DNA of 64,000 bases from Lachnospiraceae bacterium (GTDB lineage Bacteria > Bacillota > Clostridia > Lachnospirales > Lachnospiraceae). The DNA lies in NCBI GenBank assembly GCA_016286035.1, contig JAEERY010000059.1:1-64000 (forward strand), given 5' to 3'. A program made the position numbers and the translations under genes. The notes under the pieces are model-generated. The model was not told the DNA's origin. It was given only the letters and a program-made list of their open reading frames with translations, and made no database searches. Positions 1 to 8,254 of this stretch are shown here, piece by piece (within the stretch, counting starts at the first letter, position 1; the number at the start of each line of letters is the position of its first letter).

Positions 1-69
1 AGTATGCCGGCGATAGAGATATCAGGCATACTGCGTAGGGAACTATATGTTCTGCCCTGCGATGGGTAA
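1..69 (+). CDS. possible C-terminal tail of TnpB (5' end outside window)
   Basis: The first plus-strand frame is open from the window edge for 22 codons and stops with TAA at 67-69. It reads SMPAIEISGILRRE and onward. A short tail with a P-x-x-E pattern just before an IS200/IS605 right end would fit the C-terminus of a TnpB nuclease, whose 3' end commonly overlaps its guide RNA. With so few residues this is inference from position only; it may be non-coding omega RNA. Confidence 0.3.
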   Translation, partial: SMPAIEISGILRRELYVLPCDG

Positions 70-175
70 TGGCATACCCATACCTTGCACTGCGACCTAC
101 CGGAAACGGACTGGTCAGCCACTATGTAGTGGCAGGTAGCAAGAATCCCACGACTTTAGTCGTGTGGAGTGTCAA
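1..175 (+). mobile_element. IS200/IS605-type right end with omega-RNA-like tail
   Basis: The segment is rich in short hairpins: a perfect stem at 118-133 (gccacta/tagtggc) and a second at 149-164 (cacgact/agtcgtg), followed by GGAGTGTCAA at about 166-175. A hairpin of the form AATCCCACGAC..GTCGTG followed by GGAG and TCAA is the usual look of the right end of IS200/IS605 elements, where the omega RNA guiding TnpB also ends. The transposase or TnpB gene would lie left of the window. Assignment is from remembered family features, not a search. Confidence 0.6.
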
Positions 176-187
176 AAGATCATACAC

Positions 188-228
188 AAAAAATGAACCG
201 CCAGCTCCTAACTTTCGGTTCATTTTTT
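188..228. terminator. bidirectional intrinsic terminator
   Basis: A perfect 13-base inverted repeat (188-200 and 216-228) carries A-runs on one side and T-runs on the other, so it can end transcription on both strands. It lies between the IS-like right end (plus) and topA (minus), whose stop codon is at 313. Confidence 0.75.
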
Positions 229-312
229 ACTGAATAAACAGGGAAACCGTCTATCGGTAACACCTTTTATATGCTAAATTTACATCATCCGCAGGTAAAA
301 GTCAAACTTACA

Positions 313-2361
313 TCAATTCCCGCTTTCGGAATAATTACACTCCTCTGACATGCAAACCAGTTTGCCGCCACGATGAAGAAGCATCTGTCCGCACTTAGGA
401 CAAAGCTTTCCAGAAGGCTTCTGCCAGGTCATAAAGTCACAATCGGGATTATCGATACATCCATAATATCTTCTTCCCTTTCTTGTAGCCTTTACAACGA
501 TGTCCTTGCCGCACTTAGGACAGGTAACACCGATCTTTTCAAAGTAAGGCTTTGTAAAGTGACAATCCGGGAATCCGGAACATGCCTGGAACTTGCCGTG
601 AGGACCGTATTTGATAAGAAGAGGTTTACCGCACTCTTCACACATCTCACCAGATTCCTCATCACGTATCTCAACGTTTTCCAGTTCCTTTTCAGCTGCA
701 GTGACAGCTTCATCAAGATCCGGATAGAAATTGGCTATGATAGTCTTCCACTTGACAGTGCCTTCTTCAACTGCGTCAAGCAGAGCTTCCATGTTTGCTG
801 TAAATGTAACATCAACTATGCTGGGGAATGCCTCTTTCATAAGGTTGTTTACTATCTCTCCCAGTTCGGTTACATATATATTTCTGCCTTCCTTGACGAT
901 ATAACGTCTGCCAAGGATGGTACTTATAGTCGGTGCATACGTAGAAGGGCGTCCAATGCCTAACTCTTCAAGAGCCCTGACTAAACTTGCTTCCGTGAAA
1001 TGAGCCGGAGGCTGTGTAAAATGCTGCTTGGGTTCCAGTTCCTTGCAGTCAAGCTTATCTCCCTGCATAAGGTTGCACAGCAGAGAATTGCCGTTATCTT
1101 TTGCATCATCAGCTTCAATATATACATTTCTGAAGCCTTCAAATGCTATCTTGCTCGCTCCCGCTGTAAATATATGCTTACCTGCAGAAAACTTAACAGA
1201 AGTCGTATCATATACGGCTGCAGCCATACGTGATGCAACGAATCTCTTCCATATTAATTGATACAGTCTTAACTGATCCCTAGAAAGCGAATCCTTTATA
1301 AGCTGTGGAGTACGTGCTATATCAGTAGGTCTTATGGCTTCATGTGCATCCTGGATCTTGCCGCCTTCCTTTTTGGCTGCAACTTCCTCACCTACATATC
1401 TCTCGCCGTACTGAGATGCGATATACTCACGTGCATTCTTTAAAGCTTCGTCGGATATTCTTGTAGAATCGGTTCTCAAATAGGTGATGATACCTACAGT
1501 ACCCTGTCCTTTGATCTCCACGCCTTCATAAAGCTGCTGAGCTATACGCATGGTCTTGGTCGTAGAGAAATTAAGCGCTTTGCTTGCTTCCTGCTGAAGC
1601 GTAGAAGTCGTAAAAGGAAGAGGTGCCTTCTTGGTACGCGTTCCCGTCTTAACCTCATCTACGGTAAACTCTGCACCTTTAAGCTCCTTTACAATGTTCT
1701 CTATCTGTTCGCTTCCCTTGATATCACCGCTGTAGCTGACCGTAAAATCCTTGCCCTTACGACGGCATACCAGACCAGCATCAAGTGTCCAGTACTCTTC
1801 CGGTACAAAGTTAGCTATCTCATCTTCTCTGTCACATATGATCCTTAATGCAACAGACTGTACACGCCCCGCACTGAGTCCACGCTTAACCTTAGCCCAC
1901 AAAAGAGGCGATATACGATATCCCACACATCTGTCAAGGCATCGTCTTGCCTGCTGTGCATCAACAAGATCCATATCTATCTCGCGTGCATTCTTAAGCG
2001 AATCCTTTACAGCATTTTTAGTGATCTCGTTAAAGGTTATACGATATACTTTCTTATCATCGAGTTTTAAAGCCGCAAGAAGATGCCAGCTTATAGCTTC
2101 TCCTTCACGGTCAGGGTCAGTTGCAAGATATATCTTGTCAGCTTTTTTTACTTCCTTACGAAGATTCGCAAGAATATCTCCCTTTCCTCTTATTGTTATG
2201 TATTTTGGTTCATAATCATTTTCGATATCTATACCGAGCGATGACTTAGGCAGATCTCTTACATGCCCGTTGCTGGCAGCCACGCAGTAATTACTTCCCA
2301 AAAACTTTCCTATGGTCTTCACCTTTGCAGGTGACTCCACTATTACAAGATTCTTAGCCAT
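313..2361 (-). CDS. topA: DNA topoisomerase I
   Basis: Type IA topoisomerase that relaxes negatively supercoiled DNA by single-strand passage. The 682-residue protein opens with a Toprim domain (VESPAK at 8-13; acidic DPDREGEA at 82-89). The catalytic tyrosine is Y294 in GIITYLRTDSTR. The C-terminus carries three four-cysteine zinc fingers (C574/577/594/600, C614/617/635/641, C654/657/670/675), as is typical for Firmicutes TopA. The ATG at 2361 is preceded by GGGGAATGAGA, an adequate ribosome binding site. It is probably a single-gene unit ending at the hairpin at 188-228. This is a housekeeping gene with no odd features. Confidence 0.97.
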   Translation of the reverse strand: MAKNLVIVESPAKVKTIGKFLGSNYCVAASNGHVRDLPKSSLGIDIENDYEPKYITIRGKGDILANLRKEVKKADKIYLATDPDREGEAISWHLLAALKLDDKKVYRITFNEITKNAVKDSLKNAREIDMDLVDAQQARRCLDRCVGYRISPLLWAKVKRGLSAGRVQSVALRIICDREDEIANFVPEEYWTLDAGLVCRRKGKDFTVSYSGDIKGSEQIENIVKELKGAEFTVDEVKTGTRTKKAPLPFTTSTLQQEASKALNFSTTKTMRIAQQLYEGVEIKGQGTVGIITYLRTDSTRISDEALKNAREYIASQYGERYVGEEVAAKKEGGKIQDAHEAIRPTDIARTPQLIKDSLSRDQLRLYQLIWKRFVASRMAAAVYDTTSVKFSAGKHIFTAGASKIAFEGFRNVYIEADDAKDNGNSLLCNLMQGDKLDCKELEPKQHFTQPPAHFTEASLVRALEELGIGRPSTYAPTISTILGRRYIVKEGRNIYVTELGEIVNNLMKEAFPSIVDVTFTANMEALLDAVEEGTVKWKTIIANFYPDLDEAVTAAEKELENVEIRDEESGEMCEECGKPLLIKYGPHGKFQACSGFPDCHFTKPYFEKIGVTCPKCGKDIVVKATRKGRRYYGCIDNPDCDFMTWQKPSGKLCPKCGQMLLHRGGKLVCMSEECNYSESGN

Positions 2362-2508
2362 TTCTCATTCCCCGTAGGTTGGATATCCTAGAATATGTAT
2401 CTAAGACTTCTCTCCACGACATACCTTCAATAATTTATAAATCAGTTTCGGTCAACACTATACAACAAAAAAACTGCTATGTCAAAAACTATTTTCAAAA
2501 TCTTCAAT

Positions 2509-2532
2509 AAAAAAAGAGCCGAAGCTCTTTTC
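2509..2532 (-). terminator. intrinsic terminator of the small HTH gene
   Basis: On the minus strand AAAAGAGC-TTCG-GCTCTTTT is followed by a T-run. The hairpin begins immediately after the stop codon of the gene at 2533-2847, so it is that gene's terminator. The UUCG loop is an unusually stable tetraloop. Confidence 0.85.
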
Positions 2533-2847
2533 TTATTTTACTTTCTTCTTAAGTTCCTCATATTTGATCTTGTATACCATAAGACGCTCAACCTGCTTTT
2601 TAAGGTCTGCATTTTCCTTGATAAGTTCCTTCATACTAAGGTCTTCGGGTTTAGGTGCCTTCTCCTTCTTTACAGGTCCTTCAAATGCTTCCTTAAGATA
2701 ACGATACATTGTTGCCTGGCTTACATCATACTTCTCCATAAGCTCCTGAACTGTCATGACCTTGGCTTCCTTACGAAGTTCGCTCATTTTGGGCTTATTC
2801 TTGCAAGGTCTTCCACCCTTAGCTACCCAGATCATCTCTTTTGCCAT
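2533..2847 (-). CDS. small HTH protein with C-terminal coiled coil
   Basis: A 104-residue basic protein. Residues about 32-51 (VQELMEKYDVSQATMYRYL) look like a resolvase/Hin-type helix-turn-helix. The second half is lysine- and glutamate-rich with heptad-like spacing (about 70-104) and probably forms a coiled coil. Its first 20 residues resemble the GRP-containing DNA-contact arm seen near recombinase HTH domains. No catalytic domain is present, so it is likely a small DNA-binding regulator or nucleoid-type protein. It is transcribed alone, with a terminator abutting its stop codon. The ribosome binding site is GGAGGG just upstream of the ATG at 2847. I do not recognise a named family. Confidence 0.8.
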   Translation of the reverse strand: MAKEMIWVAKGGRPCKNKPKMSELRKEAKVMTVQELMEKYDVSQATMYRYLKEAFEGPVKKEKAPKPEDLSMKELIKENADLKKQVERLMVYKIKYEELKKKVK

Positions 2848-2952
2848 AGTTTTCCCTCCTTCAATAAGAAACTAATCTATATAAACACTTAGTTAACCAT
2901 GACTATCTTACTATATTATAGAGCATTACCCTTGTGATAATCAAGAATAAAA

Positions 2953-2980
2953 ATATACGGGAGATCTCTCTCCCGTATAT
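2953..2980 (-). terminator. terminator at the end of the pilus operon
   Basis: A perfect 12-base stem (2953-2964 with 2969-2980, atatacgggaga and its complement) with a 4-base loop. Read on the minus strand it runs into TTTTTATTC. It lies 36 bases past the stop of the 1725-residue protein and marks the end of the type IV pilus gene series. Confidence 0.85.
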
Positions 2981-3015
2981 CATATAACATTTTTAGTTTA
3001 AATCTGCTTTAGATC

Positions 3016-6000
3016 TTACTTCAGATCGTACAACTGTGTAAAGTTTACATTCAAAGGCTTCATGCTGTCATTTGCAGGAAGTGATGTAAATGTACCTGTT
3101 GCTGCAAGATCAGTCTTATCATCATCAACTGTCTTGCCCTTGGTCTGTGTTCTCATACGAGTGTAGATAACTGCATGATATCTTGTATTTACACCCTGAA
3201 GGTTACCGTTCATAAGATCACTTATAGCAAATTCCATCTTGTAAACACGACCGTTTGTAAGTACCTGAGGATCAGATACATCATTATATGTAGTTCCGCT
3301 GTTTGAGATCACACACTCTTTTACAGAACCTGCAACAGGCGTTACAGCCTTATAATGCTTTGTTCCTATGGTAAGAATACCAGGTCCGCCTGCTGGAACT
3401 TCAACATAATACTGAGCAACAAGCGGCTTTAAGTTATCCTGAAGATTGTTATTAACTGTCTTAAAGTATACTGTAACAGTATTCTGAAGCCATCCATCAC
3501 CTTCTCCGCCATCAGCTACAGGCTGAGAGAATGCGATATCGTACGGAATATACGTACTGGTGATATCTGTTGCCATTCTTGTATCATTGTTCTTATATGA
3601 TGCAAACGGAGCATGTGTACCTGCATTGTAAGCAGCAACAAGAGTATTAACAAAAAGCTTCTTCTCTACATCACCTTCAATATTGGAATGACCGGCACCT
3701 GTATATGTTATATTACCCTTGTTATAGATGTAGAAGTTATTTCTTACATCATTATAATTCAACTTCAGGTACTTTGACTTTGCATTACCGGGCAAGCTGA
3801 GTGCATACCATACAACGATATCATCATCATAGTTCTCATCCAGATAATTGGTCTCCATATCAAGCTGGAAGTACTGATGGTGAGTCTTTGCTACAGTGAT
3901 ATAAGGATTAGCATAATAATTTGTATCACCGTTAGCTATATTACTCTGCTCAAGAGATCCTATTCTGAATGGATACTCAGTTATCTGTCCTCTGTTAACT
4001 CGTGAAACAGTGTAACCTTCACGCTCATTAGCCATGTATTGATCGGATCCGTTTGAACTGTTAGATGTATTTCTGGTATTCTGAGCTGCTATTTCACCGT
4101 AGTTAATGTTATTTCGTCTCATGAGGTTCGCATCAGAGAAACCAACTGTATTGAAGCCCTCCGGTACTCTTTCATCATATACTGACCTATACTCAGATAA
4201 AGCCTGTCCGTTAGAGAATGTCAGATTTGCTACATTATTCTTAATGTATCCATATCTGTCCATACCCTGAATATCTCTCAGATATCTGTTTGCAAGTTCA
4301 CCCCAATCATTACCGTCATCATTTCTGATTCTTGTAGATGTCAGGTCATGTGTGAACAATACGCTTCGTCCTGAAAGCATGTACTCACGAATACACAGGA
4401 TACCTTCTTTAGAAGTAGCCGTATTTGTTCCTGTCAGGCTGTACATATCAAGGAAACCGAGTACGAGCATATCGTATTCATACATCTTCTCGAGTCTGTC
4501 AACTCCGCCACCGAATATTGTACCGGTGCGGTTCATAAAGTCAGAAGATTTACAATGGTCTACCTTTATGTTGAAGTCAACAACCTGCGTATACAACTCT
4601 TTTAATCTTGTGTCATTCCACAAATTAAGGTTTGTCGAATCACTATTGCCGGAAGTAATCTGCAATATCTTGATAGTAGGCTTGTTAGTCATATCAGCTA
4701 TAGCTGAATAATCCTGAACTGCTGTCTTGATCAGCGAATTAGCATCGCCGTCTCTGTTCTCAATAAATACTAGTTTCCAAGGAACAAGACCTACATATCC
4801 TTCAGGAACTGTTCTGTATATCTTATAAGTTGTTCCTGTTGTTAAATGATACTTTCCTGAACTGTCAGGATTGATATAATCATTATTATCCTCATTGGTT
4901 ATATCAAGACTGTCAAGTCTTTCTACTGTCTCGAAACGGCCGTCACCATCATGATCGATATACAGCTGACAGTCATAATCAGTCTTGGTTGTATCAACCG
5001 CTGCATCATTTGTAAGTTTTACAGTATACTCGAGTGCATACTGACCCAAATTGTTCATTGCAAGATAGTAATGCTTGTTACTATCGTTTGTGTCATACGG
5101 ATTATATAACGGAGGCTGTTCCTTAACTTCTACCTGAAGTTTAGAGATATTTACATATTTGATGAAATTTTCTCTGTGAACCAGAGGTGCCTGGCCGTCA
5201 GTTGTTGCTGCTGCAACTGTTGAAGTTCCTGTAGTCTCAAAGTTTTTGGTTATGTCAACATTCTTGTAAAGATAATTATACTTACCATCTTCCTTTGATA
5301 TACACCATTCAATAAAATCATAAAGATATGATTCTTCTTCAATTCTGCTGTCATCGATCTTATCTATGCTGCCATCTGCCTTGTAGATAAAGAACTCATC
5401 CGATAACAATACTGCGTATCCCGCTTTTACATAATTCTGAAGTTCACGGAACTTATCAGGTGTTATATCATTACCACCCAAGTTCCAGGTTCCGTCACCA
5501 CCTGTCTGTCCATTGGTCGTGATATAATCTCCGTTATGTCTGTAAACATAAGACTTACCGTCGTTGCCGACTACATTCTTAGACTTATAGTATTTATTAT
5601 TCTCTCTTGTTATTGCTGTATTTAAATATGCGGTATCCATTCCAATATAGATAAGATCATAGGATTCATTAAGATCTTCGATCCTACCGATAAATTCCTT
5701 GGTACCCATACCTGTTACAACAATATTTTCCGTTGTATCAGAAACATTATTCTTAAACCATTTCTTAGCAAAGATATCTCTGATCTCGGCAATATTCTCA
5801 ACTGTAACGTTAGATCTGTTGCCCTGCGAATCAACACGAAGAACTTTCTTCAGATCATCAACATCCTTGTAATCCTCTACTATGCCTTCAACATCTCTTG
5901 AATAGTAAGGCTCAAGATCAAGTACTCTTATAGCCGTCTTACCAACCACACGTCTGTCACCATAGTTAAGGATATATCTGATTGAAGTTGCTTTGCTTAT

Positions 6001-8193
6001 CTTATCATTGAAAGTTGAAACATCCTTGCCCGCAACGTCCAGATAGAATTTTTCTTCATCAATATCTTTCTGAACTTCTTTGAAGCTATAGGTTGCACCA
6101 TCCAAAGTGAAACCGTTAACCTTTGTTGCATCGTATGCTGTTGCAAAATCCGCTGCTATCGCTGCTGTTCTTGTTCCAAGGTTATCATTTACAAATACAG
6201 AGCCTGCAACGTGGCTGACATCACTTCCTGTTGTTGAAGCATTGCCATAATACGACAATCCAAGCTGAGTAAGAGCGTTTGACTTATCAGTACTAATATC
6301 CCAACCTGTTGCACCAACACACTGGCTTATACCGTCTATATCACTCTGAAGCATCAGAAGAACAGTGTTTTTAAAGTTTGTAGGTATATTGAATATGGTA
6401 CCTGCATTCGTTGCACTCAGATCAATAATAACAGGCTTGTGTTCATTATCTACAGCTGTAATAAGAGCAGCAGCAGTCTCGTAAGGCAGATCCTTTACGC
6501 CCGAAGAATCACTGTCATAAGCTCCAGCACCTGTGAAGTAGATCAAATTTGCAGAACCAATGTCTTCAGGTGTCACATCAGCAAGCTTTTTCGTGATAAC
6601 ATCTATGCAGATATTAGGGCAATCAGCCGCATCTACATCTAATACTTCTCGCTTGAACCATTCATTATTATTATAACCGCCGAGATAGTAATATGTATCT
6701 ACAACCTCCGCTGTGAAATCATGAACAAAGTCATAATGTCCACTAGTACCAACATACTGGTAAGGTGATGTAGTCTGAGACTTGTAATACCATTCATGAT
6801 ACCAGGGATTGCCTGTTCCAACCTGATCCGTCTCTTCTACTATTCCATATTCTTCAGGTAAGAAGTTAGGATCATTTACAGCTGAAAAATTGGCTGTAAG
6901 GAAATCATAGATACCATCGGCATCCTGTACGATACCTGAAATATAATACTTTGTTACTGCTGCACCGTCACCTGAGTTTGCAGTTCTGACTGTCACATAC
7001 TTTGTAATGCTGTTTTCATAAACAGTGTGTGCAAAAGATTTCTTCGCACTGTACACCGGGTTTCCATCAGCATCAACAACAGGATTTCCATATTCATCCT
7101 GATCTGTAACACCATCTGTAAGAGGCATCATATCATCCGGAATACCATCATTGTTTGTATCAAATCTGAAGTTTGTACCATCTACGTAACCATAGAATAC
7201 AAGCTTGTCGTCTCCGTCATCGGTAAATACAACATCGCCGTTTGCAGGTATAACAGTAGATGTAAACTCATATGTATCATCAGATGAATCTGTTACATCA
7301 TGCTCATCCAGATTTGCCTCAAATCTCTCATTTGCAACATATCGATTGTCATCATACCACTGATATGCTGTGGTTATATCAGGCTGATAGTCTCTGTTCT
7401 CCAGTTTGAAAGGGAACTGCCATGCATTCGCTGAAGTTATAACATCATACTGCTTGATAAAATATCTTCTGCCTGAAAGAGTCGTATAATCAGGATCTGA
7501 AGGATCAAGCGGATCAGCCTTAACCAATCCACCGTAGTTCATATAGAACACACCGGTCTGATCGGTATTCGGAAGCTTCTGATATATATCATCTATGGTT
7601 GCATTTCCATCGGTAGCAGTTGTACCGTCATTGACTAACTTATAATCTCCTGATACGTCTGCAGGATCATATTTGCCGGTAGTTGAAGCATTCTTTTCAA
7701 ATGTACCGTATGATTTTCCGGTCTTAACATTTGGAGTATCAGCTTTATATGCTGTAGACGGATCGGTTGCCGGATTATCACCCCAATCAAAAGCAACTGT
7801 TTCATCATATGTAAAGGCTTTATCCTTTAATTCAGTATAAGCACCAAATGATAATGAATTCTTATTGGTCACACCGGGAACCATGTAATTGTTGTAACGC
7901 TCACCATATGATGCCATATCTGAAAGAGCCTGTGCCTGATCATTGCCCGGCTCTTCTCCCGCAACGGTATAACCGGTACGAGCGCTATCATACTGATCCA
8001 CGATCTCCAAGATCTTAAACGGCTGATTAGTACTGTTTCCGTTTACTATCTCTTCAATTCCCGGAAGCGAAGGTCTTGCCAAAGCTATAGAAGAATCCTT
8101 ATACAAGGCTGTACCTACAATAGCTACAGTCAATACTCCGGCCAGTGAAGCCGTTATCCATTTTTTTCTTCTTCCTCCATTAATTCGATGCAT
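3016..8193 (-). CDS. giant membrane-anchored surface protein of the pilus locus (DUF5057-like)
   Basis: A 1725-residue protein with a short basic N-terminus and one hydrophobic segment (about 13-31), so it is exported and anchored or signal-cleaved; there is no prepilin G-F-x-x-x-E site and no LPxTG sorting signal. The ectodomain is rich in Asp, Asn, Thr and Tyr. Two regions contain KILEI/KILQI strands followed by Rossmann-like alternation (about 58-66 and after residue 1180; for example YDLIYIGMD and YDMLVLGFLD), which resembles the DUF5057 proteins of Lachnospiraceae. It is the last gene of the pilus operon, 61 bases after the PilW-like prepilin. By position it may be a pilus-associated adhesin or tip-docked protein; no enzymatic motif was recognised. 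Confidence 0.75.
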   Translation of the reverse strand: MHRINGGRRKKWITASLAGVLTVAIVGTALYKDSSIALARPSLPGIEEIVNGNSTNQPFKILEIVDQYDSARTGYTVAGEEPGNDQAQALSDMASYGERYNNYMVPGVTNKNSLSFGAYTELKDKAFTYDETVAFDWGDNPATDPSTAYKADTPNVKTGKSYGTFEKNASTTGKYDPADVSGDYKLVNDGTTATDGNATIDDIYQKLPNTDQTGVFYMNYGGLVKADPLDPSDPDYTTLSGRRYFIKQYDVITSANAWQFPFKLENRDYQPDITTAYQWYDDNRYVANERFEANLDEHDVTDSSDDTYEFTSTVIPANGDVVFTDDGDDKLVFYGYVDGTNFRFDTNNDGIPDDMMPLTDGVTDQDEYGNPVVDADGNPVYSAKKSFAHTVYENSITKYVTVRTANSGDGAAVTKYYISGIVQDADGIYDFLTANFSAVNDPNFLPEEYGIVEETDQVGTGNPWYHEWYYKSQTTSPYQYVGTSGHYDFVHDFTAEVVDTYYYLGGYNNNEWFKREVLDVDAADCPNICIDVITKKLADVTPEDIGSANLIYFTGAGAYDSDSSGVKDLPYETAAALITAVDNEHKPVIIDLSATNAGTIFNIPTNFKNTVLLMLQSDIDGISQCVGATGWDISTDKSNALTQLGLSYYGNASTTGSDVSHVAGSVFVNDNLGTRTAAIAADFATAYDATKVNGFTLDGATYSFKEVQKDIDEEKFYLDVAGKDVSTFNDKISKATSIRYILNYGDRRVVGKTAIRVLDLEPYYSRDVEGIVEDYKDVDDLKKVLRVDSQGNRSNVTVENIAEIRDIFAKKWFKNNVSDTTENIVVTGMGTKEFIGRIEDLNESYDLIYIGMDTAYLNTAITRENNKYYKSKNVVGNDGKSYVYRHNGDYITTNGQTGGDGTWNLGGNDITPDKFRELQNYVKAGYAVLLSDEFFIYKADGSIDKIDDSRIEEESYLYDFIEWCISKEDGKYNYLYKNVDITKNFETTGTSTVAAATTDGQAPLVHRENFIKYVNISKLQVEVKEQPPLYNPYDTNDSNKHYYLAMNNLGQYALEYTVKLTNDAAVDTTKTDYDCQLYIDHDGDGRFETVERLDSLDITNEDNNDYINPDSSGKYHLTTGTTYKIYRTVPEGYVGLVPWKLVFIENRDGDANSLIKTAVQDYSAIADMTNKPTIKILQITSGNSDSTNLNLWNDTRLKELYTQVVDFNIKVDHCKSSDFMNRTGTIFGGGVDRLEKMYEYDMLVLGFLDMYSLTGTNTATSKEGILCIREYMLSGRSVLFTHDLTSTRIRNDDGNDWGELANRYLRDIQGMDRYGYIKNNVANLTFSNGQALSEYRSVYDERVPEGFNTVGFSDANLMRRNNINYGEIAAQNTRNTSNSSNGSDQYMANEREGYTVSRVNRGQITEYPFRIGSLEQSNIANGDTNYYANPYITVAKTHHQYFQLDMETNYLDENYDDDIVVWYALSLPGNAKSKYLKLNYNDVRNNFYIYNKGNITYTGAGHSNIEGDVEKKLFVNTLVAAYNAGTHAPFASYKNNDTRMATDITSTYIPYDIAFSQPVADGGEGDGWLQNTVTVYFKTVNNNLQDNLKPLVAQYYVEVPAGGPGILTIGTKHYKAVTPVAGSVKECVISNSGTTYNDVSDPQVLTNGRVYKMEFAISDLMNGNLQGVNTRYHAVIYTRMRTQTKGKTVDDDKTDLAATGTFTSLPANDSMKPLNVNFTQLYDLK

Positions 8194-8254
8194 ATTGCAC
8201 TCCTTTGTTTACAGAACTATAGGTGTCCTCATTTTTTATATCTGATAAACTGAT

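Noticed and set aside
373-963. Plus-strand open frame of 196 codons opposite topA
   Set aside because: It is the antisense shadow of topA, with no ribosome binding site and no family likeness; similar long shadows opposite the pilus, glycan and sbcC genes were dismissed for the same reason.
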